Below are positions 26,091 to 34,557 of a DNA stretch of 35,623 nt, piece after piece. The notes under the pieces are model-generated. The model had not been told where the DNA came from, searched no databases, and saw nothing but the letters and a program-made list of their open reading frames with translations. This DNA comes from BQJD01 sp964350265 (lineage in GTDB: Bacteria > Pseudomonadota > Gammaproteobacteria > Arenicellales > CAJQKF01): the NCBI GenBank assembly GCA_964350265.1, contig CAYGJZ010000043.1, forward strand, positions 1-35,623. Reading direction: 5' to 3'. Numbering within the stretch: position 1 is the first letter of the stretch; each line of letters begins with the position of its first letter. The position numbers and the translations under genes were made by a program.

Positions 26091-27469
26091 GCGTAGTCGC
26101 CGGCGAACTCGGCCGCGGTGAAGTTCTCGAAGCGGGTGTACTCGCCGAGGAAGGTCAGGCGCACCGTGCCGGTGGGGCCGTTGCGCTGCTTGCCGATAAT
26201 GATCTCGGCAATGCCCTTGTCGTTGGAATCCTCGTTGTAGACCTCGTCCCGGTAGATGAACAGGATGACGTCGGCGTCCTGCTCGATGGCGCCGGACTCG
26301 CGCAGGTCGGACATCACCGGGCGCTTGTTGGGGCGCTGCTCGAGGCTGCGGTTGAGCTGCGAAAGCACCATCACCGGGACATTCAGTTCCTTGGCCAGGA
26401 TCTTCAGACCGCGGGTGATCACCGACACCTCGATGGCGCGGTTCTCCTGGTTGGTACCGGACTGCATCAGCTGCAGGTAGTCGACCACGATCAGGCCGAG
26501 GTTGCCGTGGTCGCGTTGCAGGCGGCGTGCCCGCGAACGCAGTTCCAGCGGGTTCAGCGCCGGGGTGTCGTCGATGAAGATCGGTGCCTCGTTGAGCAGA
26601 CCCACGGCCGAGGTCAGTCTTGGCCAGTCATCCTGGCCGAGACGACCGGTGCGCACCTTGTGGGCGTTGATCCGGCCGAGGGAGGCAAGCATGCGCATGG
26701 CCAGCTGCTGGCCGGGCATCTCCATGCTGAACACCGCCACCGGTTTCTTCGAGCCGACGGAGACGTTTTCGGCCATGTTCATGGCCAGCGAGGTCTTGCC
26801 CATGGACGGACGCCCGGCGACGATGATCAGGTCCGCCGGCTGCAGGCCCGATGTCATGGTGTCGAGGTCCTTGAACCCGGAGGAAACGCCGGTGAGCGCG
26901 GCATTGCTCTCGTACAGTTCCTCGATGCGGTCGATGGCCTCGGAGAGCAGGCCCTGGATGGGCATGAAGCCGGTCTGCTGGCGGCGGCTGTTCTCGCCAA
27001 GCTCGAAGATCGCGGCCTCGGCGGCATCCAGCATCTCCGCCGGGGTGCTGCCCTCGGGATGGTAGGCCTTGCCGACGATGCCGTTGGCGGCATCGATCAG
27101 CTTGCGCAGCAGCGACCGCTCGGCAACGATCTGCGCATAGCTGACCAGGTTGGCGGTATTGGGCGTGTTCTTGGCCAGGAATCCGAGGTAGGCCAGGCCG
27201 CCGATCTCCTCCAGCTTGCCCTTTTTCTGCAGCCACTCCGAGGCGGTGACCACGTCCACCGGGTGGTCGCGCTCGTGCAGTTCGCGGATGGCCTGGAAGA
27301 TGGTCTGGTGGTGACGGTTGTAGAAGTCTTCCGGGTTGACGACGTCGGTGATGTCCTCCCAGCGCCTGGAATCCAGCAACAGGCCGCCGAGCACCGACTG
27401 TTCCGCCTCGAGCGCCTGGGGCGGCAGGCGGGGCTCGGTTTCGCGATTCGCTGAAGGCGCGTAACTCAT
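26087..27469 (-). CDS. dnaB: Replicative DNA helicase DnaB
   Basis: Hexameric 5'-3' helicase at the replication fork. The 460-residue product has the N-terminal collar domain (about 15-115, starting LPPQALEAEQSVLGGLLLD), a linker helix, and a RecA-fold motor with Walker A GRPSMGKT at 219-226, the Walker B segment LIVVDYLQLM, and SQLNRSLEQRPNKRP. No intein is present, which is worth noting because DnaB is a common intein site. The start ATG at 27469 has no clear Shine-Dalgarno sequence. A strong terminator lies 53 bases upstream, so dnaB needs its own promoter; a candidate is nested in that terminator. Confidence 0.98.
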   Translation of the reverse strand: MSYAPSANRETEPRLPPQALEAEQSVLGGLLLDSRRWEDITDVVNPEDFYNRHHQTIFQAIRELHERDHPVDVVTASEWLQKKGKLEEIGGLAYLGFLAKNTPNTANLVSYAQIVAERSLLRKLIDAANGIVGKAYHPEGSTPAEMLDAAEAAIFELGENSRRQQTGFMPIQGLLSEAIDRIEELYESNAALTGVSSGFKDLDTMTSGLQPADLIIVAGRPSMGKTSLAMNMAENVSVGSKKPVAVFSMEMPGQQLAMRMLASLGRINAHKVRTGRLGQDDWPRLTSAVGLLNEAPIFIDDTPALNPLELRSRARRLQRDHGNLGLIVVDYLQLMQSGTNQENRAIEVSVITRGLKILAKELNVPVMVLSQLNRSLEQRPNKRPVMSDLRESGAIEQDADVILFIYRDEVYNEDSNDKGIAEIIIGKQRNGPTGTVRLTFLGEYTRFENFTAAEFAGDYA

Positions 27470-27522
27470 TGACCAGGTGGGGAATTGTCGATTGGAACCG
27501 GGAACACGCAGGCTCGTCCATG

Positions 27523-27560
27523 AAAAAGGCCGCCCGCGGCATTGTATGCCCCGGACGGCC
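27523..27560 (-). terminator. Intrinsic terminator after rplI
   Basis: On the minus strand GGCCGTCC (27553-27560) pairs with GGGCGGCC (27528-27535) over 8 bp with one G-U pair; an inner GGCAT/ATGCC stem adds 5 bp; five T residues follow (27523-27527). This is the best intrinsic terminator in the window and should end the rpsF-rpsR-rplI transcript. Confidence 0.85.
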
Positions 27561-27569
27561 CGGCAACAA
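27541..27569 (-). promoter_or_regulatory. Possible dnaB promoter nested in the terminator
   Basis: Minus strand TTGTTG (27564-27569; 3/6 match), 17-base spacer, TACAAT (27541-27546; 5/6 match), then a GC-rich stretch. The -10 box sits in the apical part of the terminator hairpin. It is the only reasonable promoter I see upstream of dnaB after the terminator stem begins. Confidence 0.35.
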
Positions 27570-27574
27570 GCAAG

Positions 27575-27594
27575 CCGCCGCGCCCGCGCGGCGG
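27575..27594 (-). other. GC-rich hairpin just after rplI
   Basis: CCGCCGCG and CGCGGCGG form a perfect 8-bp stem with a 4-base loop, 7 bases after the rplI stop. On the minus strand it is followed by CTTGCTTGTTG, only moderately T-rich, so it may be a weak first terminator or a 3'-end stabilising hairpin ahead of the strong one at 27523-27560. Confidence 0.5.
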
Positions 27595-27601
27595 TTGTCC
27601 G

Positions 27602-28051
27602 CTACTCTTCGGCGACCACCTCGACGGTGACGGAAAAGCGCACTTCCGGGTGCAGGATGACCTCGATGTCGAAGCTGCCAAGTTCCTTGATCGCGCCATC
27701 GGGCATCGACACTTCCGAGCGCTCGATGGTGACGCTGTCGTTGCTCATCGCCTCGGCGATGTCCGACGGTGCCACGGAACCGAACAGGTGCCCCTCTTCG
27801 CTGGCCACCTTGCGCGCCAGCGTGATGCTGCGCGGCGCCAGGTCGCGTCGGGCCTGGCTGGACTGCAGGCGGTCGGCGGCCAGCTTGGCCAGTTCCTTGC
27901 GCCGCTCTTCCACCTGGTGCTTGGCCTCCTCGGTGGCCGGCACCGCAAACTTGTGCGGGATCAGGTAGTTGCGGGCATAACCCGGCTTGACGTTGACGAG
28001 GTCGCCAAGGTCGCCGAGGTTGTGAATGCGGTCGAGCAGGATGATTTCCAT
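27602..28051 (-). CDS. rplI: 50S ribosomal protein L9
   Basis: Large-subunit protein at the base of the L1 stalk that helps maintain reading frame. The 149-residue product (same as E. coli) starts MEIILLDRIHNLGDLGDLVN followed by VKPGYARNYLIP, the L9 signature, then a long connecting helix rich in Lys/Glu/Arg and a C-terminal rRNA-binding domain. The ATG at 28051 is chosen over a longer frame because of this N-terminus. It starts 10 bases after rpsR and ends before two hairpins. Confidence 0.98.
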   Translation of the reverse strand: MEIILLDRIHNLGDLGDLVNVKPGYARNYLIPHKFAVPATEEAKHQVEERRKELAKLAADRLQSSQARRDLAPRSITLARKVASEEGHLFGSVAPSDIAEAMSNDSVTIERSEVSMPDGAIKELGSFDIEVILHPEVRFSVTVEVVAEE

Positions 28052-28061
28052 GTCCGCGTCC

Positions 28062-28286
28062 TCAGTGCTGGTCGCAGTAGGGCAGCAGCGCAAGGTAGCG
28101 CGCGCGCTTCACCGCGGTGGACAACTGGCGCTGGTAGCGCGCCTTGGTGCCGGTGTTGCGGCTGGGGATGATCTTGCCGGTCTCGGTGAGGAAGGCCTTG
28201 ATCAGGTCGATGTCCTTGTAGTCGACCTCGGTGATGCCTTCGGCGGTAAAACGGCAGAACTTGCGGCGTCGTTGAAAGCGGGCCAT
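28062..28286 (-). CDS. rpsR: 30S ribosomal protein S18
   Basis: Small-subunit platform protein that pairs with S6. The 74-residue product (E. coli 75) is MARFQRRRKFCRF at the start and contains DYKDIDLIKAFLTETGKIIP and RNTGTKARYQRQLSTAVKRA, with full family match. Its ATG shares one base with the rpsF stop (TAATG), a tight coupling that keeps S6 and S18 in equal amounts. The priB gene that lies between rpsF and rpsR in enterics is absent. Confidence 0.98.
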   Translation of the reverse strand: MARFQRRRKFCRFTAEGITEVDYKDIDLIKAFLTETGKIIPSRNTGTKARYQRQLSTAVKRARYLALLPYCDQH

Positions 28287-28920
28287 TACTTGTCCTCCTG
28301 GCTGTCGTCGGCGTCATCGCCGTCGTCGTCGCCATTGTCATCGGAATCGTCGTCGCTGGAATCGTCGTCGCTGGCCTGCTCGCGATCCTCGCGGCGACCT
28401 TCCTTCTCGCCCTTGCGCTCGCCCTTGCGCTCGCCTTCTTCCTCGCTGTCCTCGCGCATCATCGGCGACGGTTCGGTGACGGCCTTGTCCATGCGCACGA
28501 CGAGATTGCGGATTACCGCGTCGCTGANNNNNNNNNNNNNNNNNNNNNNNNNNNNNNNNNNNNNNNNNNNNNNNNNNNNNNNNNNNNNNNNNNNNNNNNN
28601 NNNNNNNNNNNNNNNNNNNNNNNNNNNTCGGTGACGGCCTTGTCCATGCGCACGACGAGATTGCGGATTACCGCGTCGCTGAACTTGAACATGTTCTTCA
28701 GCTCGGCCAGCACGTCGGCGTCGCACTCGACGTTGAACAGCAGGTAGTGGGCCTTGTGGACCTTCTCGATGGGAAAGGCCAGCTGGCGGCGGCCCCAGTC
28801 CTCGTGGCGGTGAACGGCGCCGCCGTTCTCTTCCACCACCGAGCGGTAGCGCTCGACCATGGCGCTGACCTGTTCGCTCTGGTCCGGATGGACCAGCAGC
28901 ACGATTTCGTAGTGTCGCAT
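28286..28920 (-). CDS. rpsF: 30S ribosomal protein S6, interrupted by an assembly gap
   Basis: Small-subunit platform protein that binds S18. As given, the frame is broken by 100 Ns at 28528-28627. The 55 bases on each side of the gap are identical; removing one copy plus the Ns (155 bases) leaves 480 bases, an intact frame of 159 residues. Residues 1-97 are the normal S6 fold (MRHYEIVLLVHPDQSEQV at the start, DWGRRQLAFPIEKVHKAHYL in the middle). Residues from about 103 on form an unusually long charged tail: an arginine/lysine/glutamate segment with GERK repeats, then an aspartate-rich end. E. coli S6 has a shorter acidic tail, which RimK extends with glutamates. The start ATG at 28920 has GGGAG six bases upstream. 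Confidence 0.95.
28406..28435 (-). repeat. 12-bp tandem repeat in the S6 tail
   Basis: Two exact copies of CTCGCCCTTGCG (plus strand; 28406-28417, 28418-28429) and a half copy follow each other. On the coding strand they encode GERK repeats in the charged part of the S6 tail. Confidence 0.8.
28473..28682. repeat. 55-bp direct duplication flanking the N gap
   Basis: 28473-28527 and 28628-28682 are identical over 55 bases and lie directly against the two ends of the gap. Both encode the same S6 residues, with the second copy in the wrong frame relative to the first. This is the signature of two contig ends that overlap by an assembly k-mer and were joined by a fixed-size spacer. Confidence 0.95.
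28528..28627. other. Assembly gap of 100 Ns
   Basis: A round-number run of unknown bases. Because the flanks overlap, the true gap is probably zero or negative in length. Confidence 0.99.
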
Positions 28921-28986
28921 GCGTACTCCCCGCGGGTTGCAGCCTCCCGTTCAAGCGGTGAGGCAAGGAGAAAATGGAGGCGCGCG

Positions 28987-29015
28987 ATTGTAGGCGAGTC
29001 CCGCCGGCGACGCAA
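28987..29015 (-). promoter_or_regulatory. Sigma-70-type promoter for rpsF-rpsR-rplI
   Basis: Minus strand TTGCGT (29010-29015; 3/6 match), 17-base spacer, TACAAT (28987-28992; 5/6 match), then CGCGCGCC (28979-28986). The discriminator is identical to that of the rpsB promoter. Transcription would start near 28980, about 60 bases before rpsF. Confidence 0.65.
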
Positions 29016-29030
29016 GCTGCGCCGCCGGCG
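29002..29030 (-). other. Long hairpin between acs and rpsF
   Basis: CGCCGGCG repeated on both sides with CGCA/TGCG inside forms a 13-bp stem (one G-U pair in the minus-strand RNA) around a 3-base loop, starting 17 bases after the acs stop. No T-run follows. It could end or stabilise the acs transcript. The rpsF -35 box lies within it. Confidence 0.5.
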
Positions 29031-29046
29031 TCCGCCCCGGCGCCGA

Positions 29047-30981
<1,935 letters not shown>

Positions 30982-31084
30982 GCTGCCTCCTGTTGCGTTC
31001 TTGTATGGATACGGTCGCCTGCCGGACGCGCCGACTGGGCGCATGCCCGCGGGGAGGGCGGGCGGTGGCAGAAGTGATGGACGA

Positions 31085-31114
31085 ATGATAGCGGGTTTGC
31101 CCCCGCCAGCACAA
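31085..31114 (-). promoter_or_regulatory. acs promoter candidate
   Basis: Minus strand TTGTGC (31109-31114; 3/6 match), 18-base spacer, TATCAT (31085-31090; 5/6 match). Upstream of the -35 the sequence turns AT-rich (31110-31150), unlike the rest of the window, which could serve as an UP element or activator site. I see no convincing CRP or sigma-54 site. The leader would be about 100 bases. Confidence 0.5.
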
Positions 31115-31176
31115 GATTTGCTCCGTTATTTCAATTGTTTAACCAGATACACCTGAATTCGGAAGCGGGTCTTCGG

Positions 31177-31199
31177 CAATACTTTGTATTGGTTTTTTT
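31177..31199 (+). terminator. Terminator-like hairpin pointing along the plus strand
   Basis: CAATAC (31177-31182), TTT loop, GTATTG (31186-31191), then G and seven Ts (31193-31199). The shape is that of an intrinsic terminator for plus-strand transcripts, although the stem is short and AT-rich and no plus-strand gene lies upstream. On the minus strand it would follow dnaQ but with the T-run on the wrong side. Confidence 0.45.
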
Positions 31200-31225
31200 A
31201 ACAACGCCGCGCGGTCGAGGTCGCG

Positions 31226-31921
31226 TCAGGAAGCCGGCGGGAACAGCGACCGGTCACCGAGCATCTCGAGCCACCGCTGGTGGGCGCGGCGGTCGTCGTC
31301 GTCCGGGGTGATCGGCAGCAGGCGGTGGGCGCCGGCGCGGCTCCCGGGCCGGTCGTCGTTGACCGAGGCCGTATCGAAGGCCAGGTTCAAGGCCGTCTGT
31401 CCGCCGGTCATGGCCAGGTAGACGTCGGCCAGGATCTCCGCGTCGAGCAGGGCCCCGTGCAGGGTGCGCTGGGAATTGTCGATGCCATAGCGCTTGCACA
31501 GGGCATCGAGGCTGTTGCGCTGGCCGGGATGCAGGCGACGGGCGAGTTGCAGGGAGTCCACCACCGCGCACATCGATTCGGTGCGCAGCTCGCCGGCACC
31601 GGCGCGTTCGAACTCGCTGTCGAGAAAGCCGGTGTCGAAGGCCGCGTTGTGAATGATCAGCTCGGCACCTTCCAGGTAGCGGATCAGCGGCTCGAGGATC
31701 TCGGCAAAGCGCGGCTTGTCGCGCAGCGACTCGTTGGTGATGCCGTGCACCTCGATGGCGCCGGCGTCGATCTCCCGGTCCGGGTTCAGGTAGTAGTGGA
31801 AGTTGTTGTGGGTGAAGCGACGGTCGACCAGTTCCACGCAGCCGATCTCGATGATGCGATGCCCCTGTTCCGGCTCCAGGCCGGTGGTTTCCGTGTCCAG
31901 CACGACCTGTCGCTGGCTCAT
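31226..31921 (-). CDS. dnaQ: DNA polymerase III epsilon subunit (3'-5' proofreading exonuclease)
   Basis: Proofreading subunit of the replicase, binding the PHP domain of DnaE (2-3505). The 231-residue product has the three exonuclease motifs: VVLDTETTG (D9, E11), IIHNAAFDTGFL, and LHGALLDAEILADVYLAM with the catalytic His and Asp. A flexible linker and C-terminal segment follow, ending RRAHQRWLEMLGDRSLF, the polymerase-binding part. The ATG at 31921 overlaps the rnhA stop as ATGA. In E. coli rnhA and dnaQ are divergent; here they are in one direction and coupled. Confidence 0.97.
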   Translation of the reverse strand: MSQRQVVLDTETTGLEPEQGHRIIEIGCVELVDRRFTHNNFHYYLNPDREIDAGAIEVHGITNESLRDKPRFAEILEPLIRYLEGAELIIHNAAFDTGFLDSEFERAGAGELRTESMCAVVDSLQLARRLHPGQRNSLDALCKRYGIDNSQRTLHGALLDAEILADVYLAMTGGQTALNLAFDTASVNDDRPGSRAGAHRLLPITPDDDDRRAHQRWLEMLGDRSLFPPAS

Positions 31922-32361
31922 CGTCCGAGCATCCGGTCGATGGCCTCGTTGGCAAGCCGGTCGGCACACTCGTTGCCGGGATCACCGGCATGGCCCTTGA
32001 CCCACAGCCACTGCACCTGGTGACGCGACGCCTCGCTGTCCAGCGCCTGCCACAGGTCCTGGTTCTTCACCGGCTTCTTCGATGCCGTTTTCCAGCCATT
32101 CTTCTTCCATCCGGCCAGCCAGCCGGTAATGCCCTGCTTGACGTAGGTGGAATCGGTGTACAGGCGCACCTGGCAGGGCCGCCTGAGCGCCTTCAGGGCC
32201 TCCACCGCGGCGGTCAGTTCCATGCGGTTGTTGGTGGTCTCGGCGACGGCCCCGGAGAGGGTCTTCTCGCGGCCATCGGCGGCCAGCAACGCGCCCCAGC
32301 CCCCGGGCCCCGGGTTGCCGCGGCAGGCGCCGTCGGTGTGGATGATCACTTCCCCGCCCAT
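31918..32361 (-). CDS. rnhA: Ribonuclease HI
   Basis: Cuts the RNA strand of RNA/DNA hybrids. The 147-residue product has catalytic D10 (HTDGACRGNPGPGGWG), E48 (NNRMELTAAVEAL), D70 (YTDSTYVKQGI), H124 and D134 (VKGHAGDPGNECADRLAN), the same numbering as E. coli, and the basic handle region WLAGWKKNGWKTASKKPVKN. The ATG at 32361 shares one base with the stop of the methyltransferase gene, and its stop overlaps the dnaQ start. The window thus encodes both RNase H types (rnhB at 3502-4110). Confidence 0.98.
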   Translation of the reverse strand: MGGEVIIHTDGACRGNPGPGGWGALLAADGREKTLSGAVAETTNNRMELTAAVEALKALRRPCQVRLYTDSTYVKQGITGWLAGWKKNGWKTASKKPVKNQDLWQALDSEASRHQVQWLWVKGHAGDPGNECADRLANEAIDRMLGR

Positions 32362-33119
32362 CACCAGGACCGCCGGCTGCTGGCAGACAGACGCATGCGC
32401 CGGGTGGCGCCCTGAACCAGGCGCGGCGGAAAGGCGCGTCGCTTCAAGGTCGGCGCCACCGGGATCATGCGCAGGGTCTGCAACTGGGCATGGATGACGT
32501 AGACCGCGCCCAGCATCGGCCACCAGCGGTCGCCGGCCCGCTCGAGGAAGGCGAGCTTCTGGTAGACCCCGGATCGCTTCAGCGGCGGACGGTACATCAT
32601 CATGCGCCCGCCGCGCACCCGGAAACCCATCAGCGACAGCCAGTCCTGGATGCGCGCGGTGGTCAGGAAGCGACCGCTCCACGGCACCGAGTCGCCGGGG
32701 ATGCGCAGGTACTTGCGCGCCCCCCAGATGCTGAAGGGCTGGAAGCCGGAGACCAGCACGTGGCCGTCGGGAACCATCGACTGCGTGAGTTCGCGCAGCA
32801 GCGCGTGGGGATCGTCGACGAAGTCCAGGGTGTGCGGCAGCACGGCGACGTCGATGCTGCGCGGCGCGAAGGGCAGTGAGCGAAAGTCGCAGGCCACCGC
32901 GCCGTCGCGCGCATCGGCAGGCGTCGCCAGGTAGCACTTGCGCCGTGAGCTCAGCGCGGCGAGGGTGTCGGCGCCGCGGGCGCCGAACTGCACCGCCACC
33001 GGGTAGTAGCGCCCAGGCACCAGGGCAGCGAAGGCCTCGGCCTCCAGCGCGGCCAGTTCCCGGCCGGGCGGATGGTCCAGCCAGTCCGCGAAGCGGGCGA
33101 GGCGATCAGGCTTGTTCAT
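32361..33119 (-). CDS. YafS-like SAM-dependent methyltransferase-fold protein
   Basis: 252-residue class I methyltransferase-like protein of unknown substrate. Residues after about 85 fit the fold: DFRSLPFAPRSIDVAVLPHT with the motif II acidic strand, then DPHALLRELTQSMVPDGHVL and VSGFQPFSIWGARKYL, closely resembling E. coli YafS, which also neighbours rnhA. Motif I is poor: where most enzymes have a GxGxG loop, this reads VAVQFGARGADT, so SAM binding is likely but not certain. The C-terminus is strongly basic. The ATG at 33119 begins MNKPDRLARFADWLDHPPG; a longer frame adds 16 residues. First gene of a tightly overlapping methyltransferase-rnhA-dnaQ operon. Confidence 0.8.
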   Translation of the reverse strand: MNKPDRLARFADWLDHPPGRELAALEAEAFAALVPGRYYPVAVQFGARGADTLAALSSRRKCYLATPADARDGAVACDFRSLPFAPRSIDVAVLPHTLDFVDDPHALLRELTQSMVPDGHVLVSGFQPFSIWGARKYLRIPGDSVPWSGRFLTTARIQDWLSLMGFRVRGGRMMMYRPPLKRSGVYQKLAFLERAGDRWWPMLGAVYVIHAQLQTLRMIPVAPTLKRRAFPPRLVQGATRRMRLSASSRRSW

Positions 33120-33195
33120 GAGATTCCAGGACAGGAGCGACAAGGGCGTGCGGAGGAAGACCGGCAACGCGTTGACGCTGGTTCGGCGAAGAATC

Positions 33196-33226
33196 TAGTA
33201 TCGCCGGGTTATGCGCACCTTGCCAA
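33196..33226. promoter_or_regulatory. Overlapping divergent promoter candidates for mltD and the rnhA operon
   Basis: Plus strand: TTGACG (33172-33177; 5/6), 18-base spacer, TAGTAT (33196-33201; 4/6), facing mltD. Minus strand: TTGGCA (33221-33226; 5/6), 18-base spacer, GATACT (33197-33202; 4/6), facing the methyltransferase gene. The two -10 boxes occupy the same bases, so polymerase could not use both at once. Confidence 0.5.
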
Positions 33227-34557
33227 CCCTTCGCCCGCTCTTCGTCCTGCTCTGCCTGGCGGCATCGGGCTGCGCCCTGGTGACGCCGCCGGATGCACCG
33301 CCGTCGTCACGCCGGGCGAGCACCGATGCTGGCGACGAGGGGGCCGGAATGCAGCGCTACGCCGCCCCCTCCCTGCGCTTTTCCGGCATGGAGTCCACCG
33401 ACCTGCTCGGCCAGTTGCGCCGCGGCTTCTCGCTGCCCGATCCGGGCACCGCCGAAGTGCGCGACTACGAACGCTGGTACGCCAAGCACCCCGCCGCGCT
33501 CGATCACCTCGCCGAACCGGGTGGCTGGTACCTGCCCTACATCGCGCGCGAGGTCTTTGCCCGCGGCATGCCGGCGGAAATCGCCCTGCTGCCGGCGGTG
33601 GAAAGCGGCTTCGACGCCACCGCGCGATCGCCTTCGGGGGCTGCCGGGCTGTGGCAGTTCACCGGCGCTACCGCCCGCCATTTCGGCCTCTACGAAGGCC
33701 CGTGGCTGGACCAGCGCATGAACCTGGAGACCTCCACCCGCGCCGCGCTGGACTACCTCGAGGCCCTGCACCGGCGCTTTCACGGCGACTGGCTGCTGGC
33801 CCTGGCCGCCTACAATGCCGGCCAGGGCACCGTGGGCAAGCTGATGGAACGCAACCTGGCACGCGGCCACGCGGTGGGCTTCCGCCATCTCGACCTGCCG
33901 GAGGAGACCCGGCACTTCGTGCCCAAGCTCATCGCGCTGCGCAACGTGGTCGCCGATCCGCGGCGCTACGGTGTCACCCTGCCGCCGCTGGCCAACCGGA
34001 TTCGCTTCGTGCGCGTGGACGCGCCGGCCCAGGTTTCCCATGCCCGGGCGGCCAGCCTGTGCGGGGTGGAGACTTCGCTGGTTTCGCAGATCAACGCCGG
34101 CCAGCTTCGCGGTGCCACGCCGCCACGCGGACCGCACCGCATTCGCCTGCCCGACGAGTGCGCCGCGGAACTGGACCTCGCCAGCCTGGCCATGCCGCCG
34201 GCAGCGCCGCGCTCGATGGCCACGGCCGGCACCACGAGCGACTACGTGGTTCGCCGGGGCGACAGCCTGTGGACCATCGCCCGTGCCCACGGCCTGTCCC
34301 TGGCCGCGCTCAGCCATGCCAACCCCGGCGTCGGCGCCGACCTGTCGGTGGGACAGCGGCTGGTCATCCCCGGTCCACCGGGCGGCGGGGACGGCGAAGC
34401 CTCCACCGCCATCGTGCACCACGTGGCGCCCGGCGACACGCTGTCGCAGATCGCGCAGCGCTACCAGGTCAGCGCCGAGGCCATTGCCCGCTGGAACCGC
34501 ATCGCCCTGACCAGCACCCTGTCGCTGGGCCAGGCCCTGACCGTCTTCCCACGCTAA
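33211..34557 (+). CDS. mltD: Membrane-bound lytic murein transglycosylase D
   Basis: Outer-membrane lipoprotein that cleaves peptidoglycan between MurNAc and GlcNAc, forming 1,6-anhydroMurNAc. The 448-residue product (E. coli 452) has a lipoprotein signal with lipobox AASGC (Cys21), a GH23 transglycosylase domain (about 105-235) with catalytic Glu131 in LLPAVESGFDATARSPSG and GLWQFTGATARHFGL, and two C-terminal LysM domains (DYVVRRGDSLWTIARAHG; HHVAPGDTLSQIAQRYQV). The ATG at 33211 gives the correct short n-region; no Shine-Dalgarno sequence is visible, and the likely transcript start is only a few bases upstream. Its TAA interlocks with the rimI stop on the other strand. The enteric neighbour gloB is absent. 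Confidence 0.97.
   Translation: MRTLPTLRPLFVLLCLAASGCALVTPPDAPPSSRRASTDAGDEGAGMQRYAAPSLRFSGMESTDLLGQLRRGFSLPDPGTAEVRDYERWYAKHPAALDHLAEPGGWYLPYIAREVFARGMPAEIALLPAVESGFDATARSPSGAAGLWQFTGATARHFGLYEGPWLDQRMNLETSTRAALDYLEALHRRFHGDWLLALAAYNAGQGTVGKLMERNLARGHAVGFRHLDLPEETRHFVPKLIALRNVVADPRRYGVTLPPLANRIRFVRVDAPAQVSHARAASLCGVETSLVSQINAGQLRGATPPRGPHRIRLPDECAAELDLASLAMPPAAPRSMATAGTTSDYVVRRGDSLWTIARAHGLSLAALSHANPGVGADLSVGQRLVIPGPPGGGDGEASTAIVHHVAPGDTLSQIAQRYQVSAEAIARWNRIALTSTLSLGQALTVFPR

Noticed and set aside
26087..27469. Intein in dnaB
   Set aside because: The product is 460 residues with no insertion at the Walker A or other usual sites.
28473..28682. True tandem duplication within rpsF
   Set aside because: The copies touch the gap edges exactly and differ in frame, while one copy restores the gene; a contig overlap explains it better.
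31085..31114. Sigma-54 site (TGGC-N-GC pattern) upstream of acs
   Set aside because: The TTGC half is missing; a sigma-70 reading fits the same bases better.
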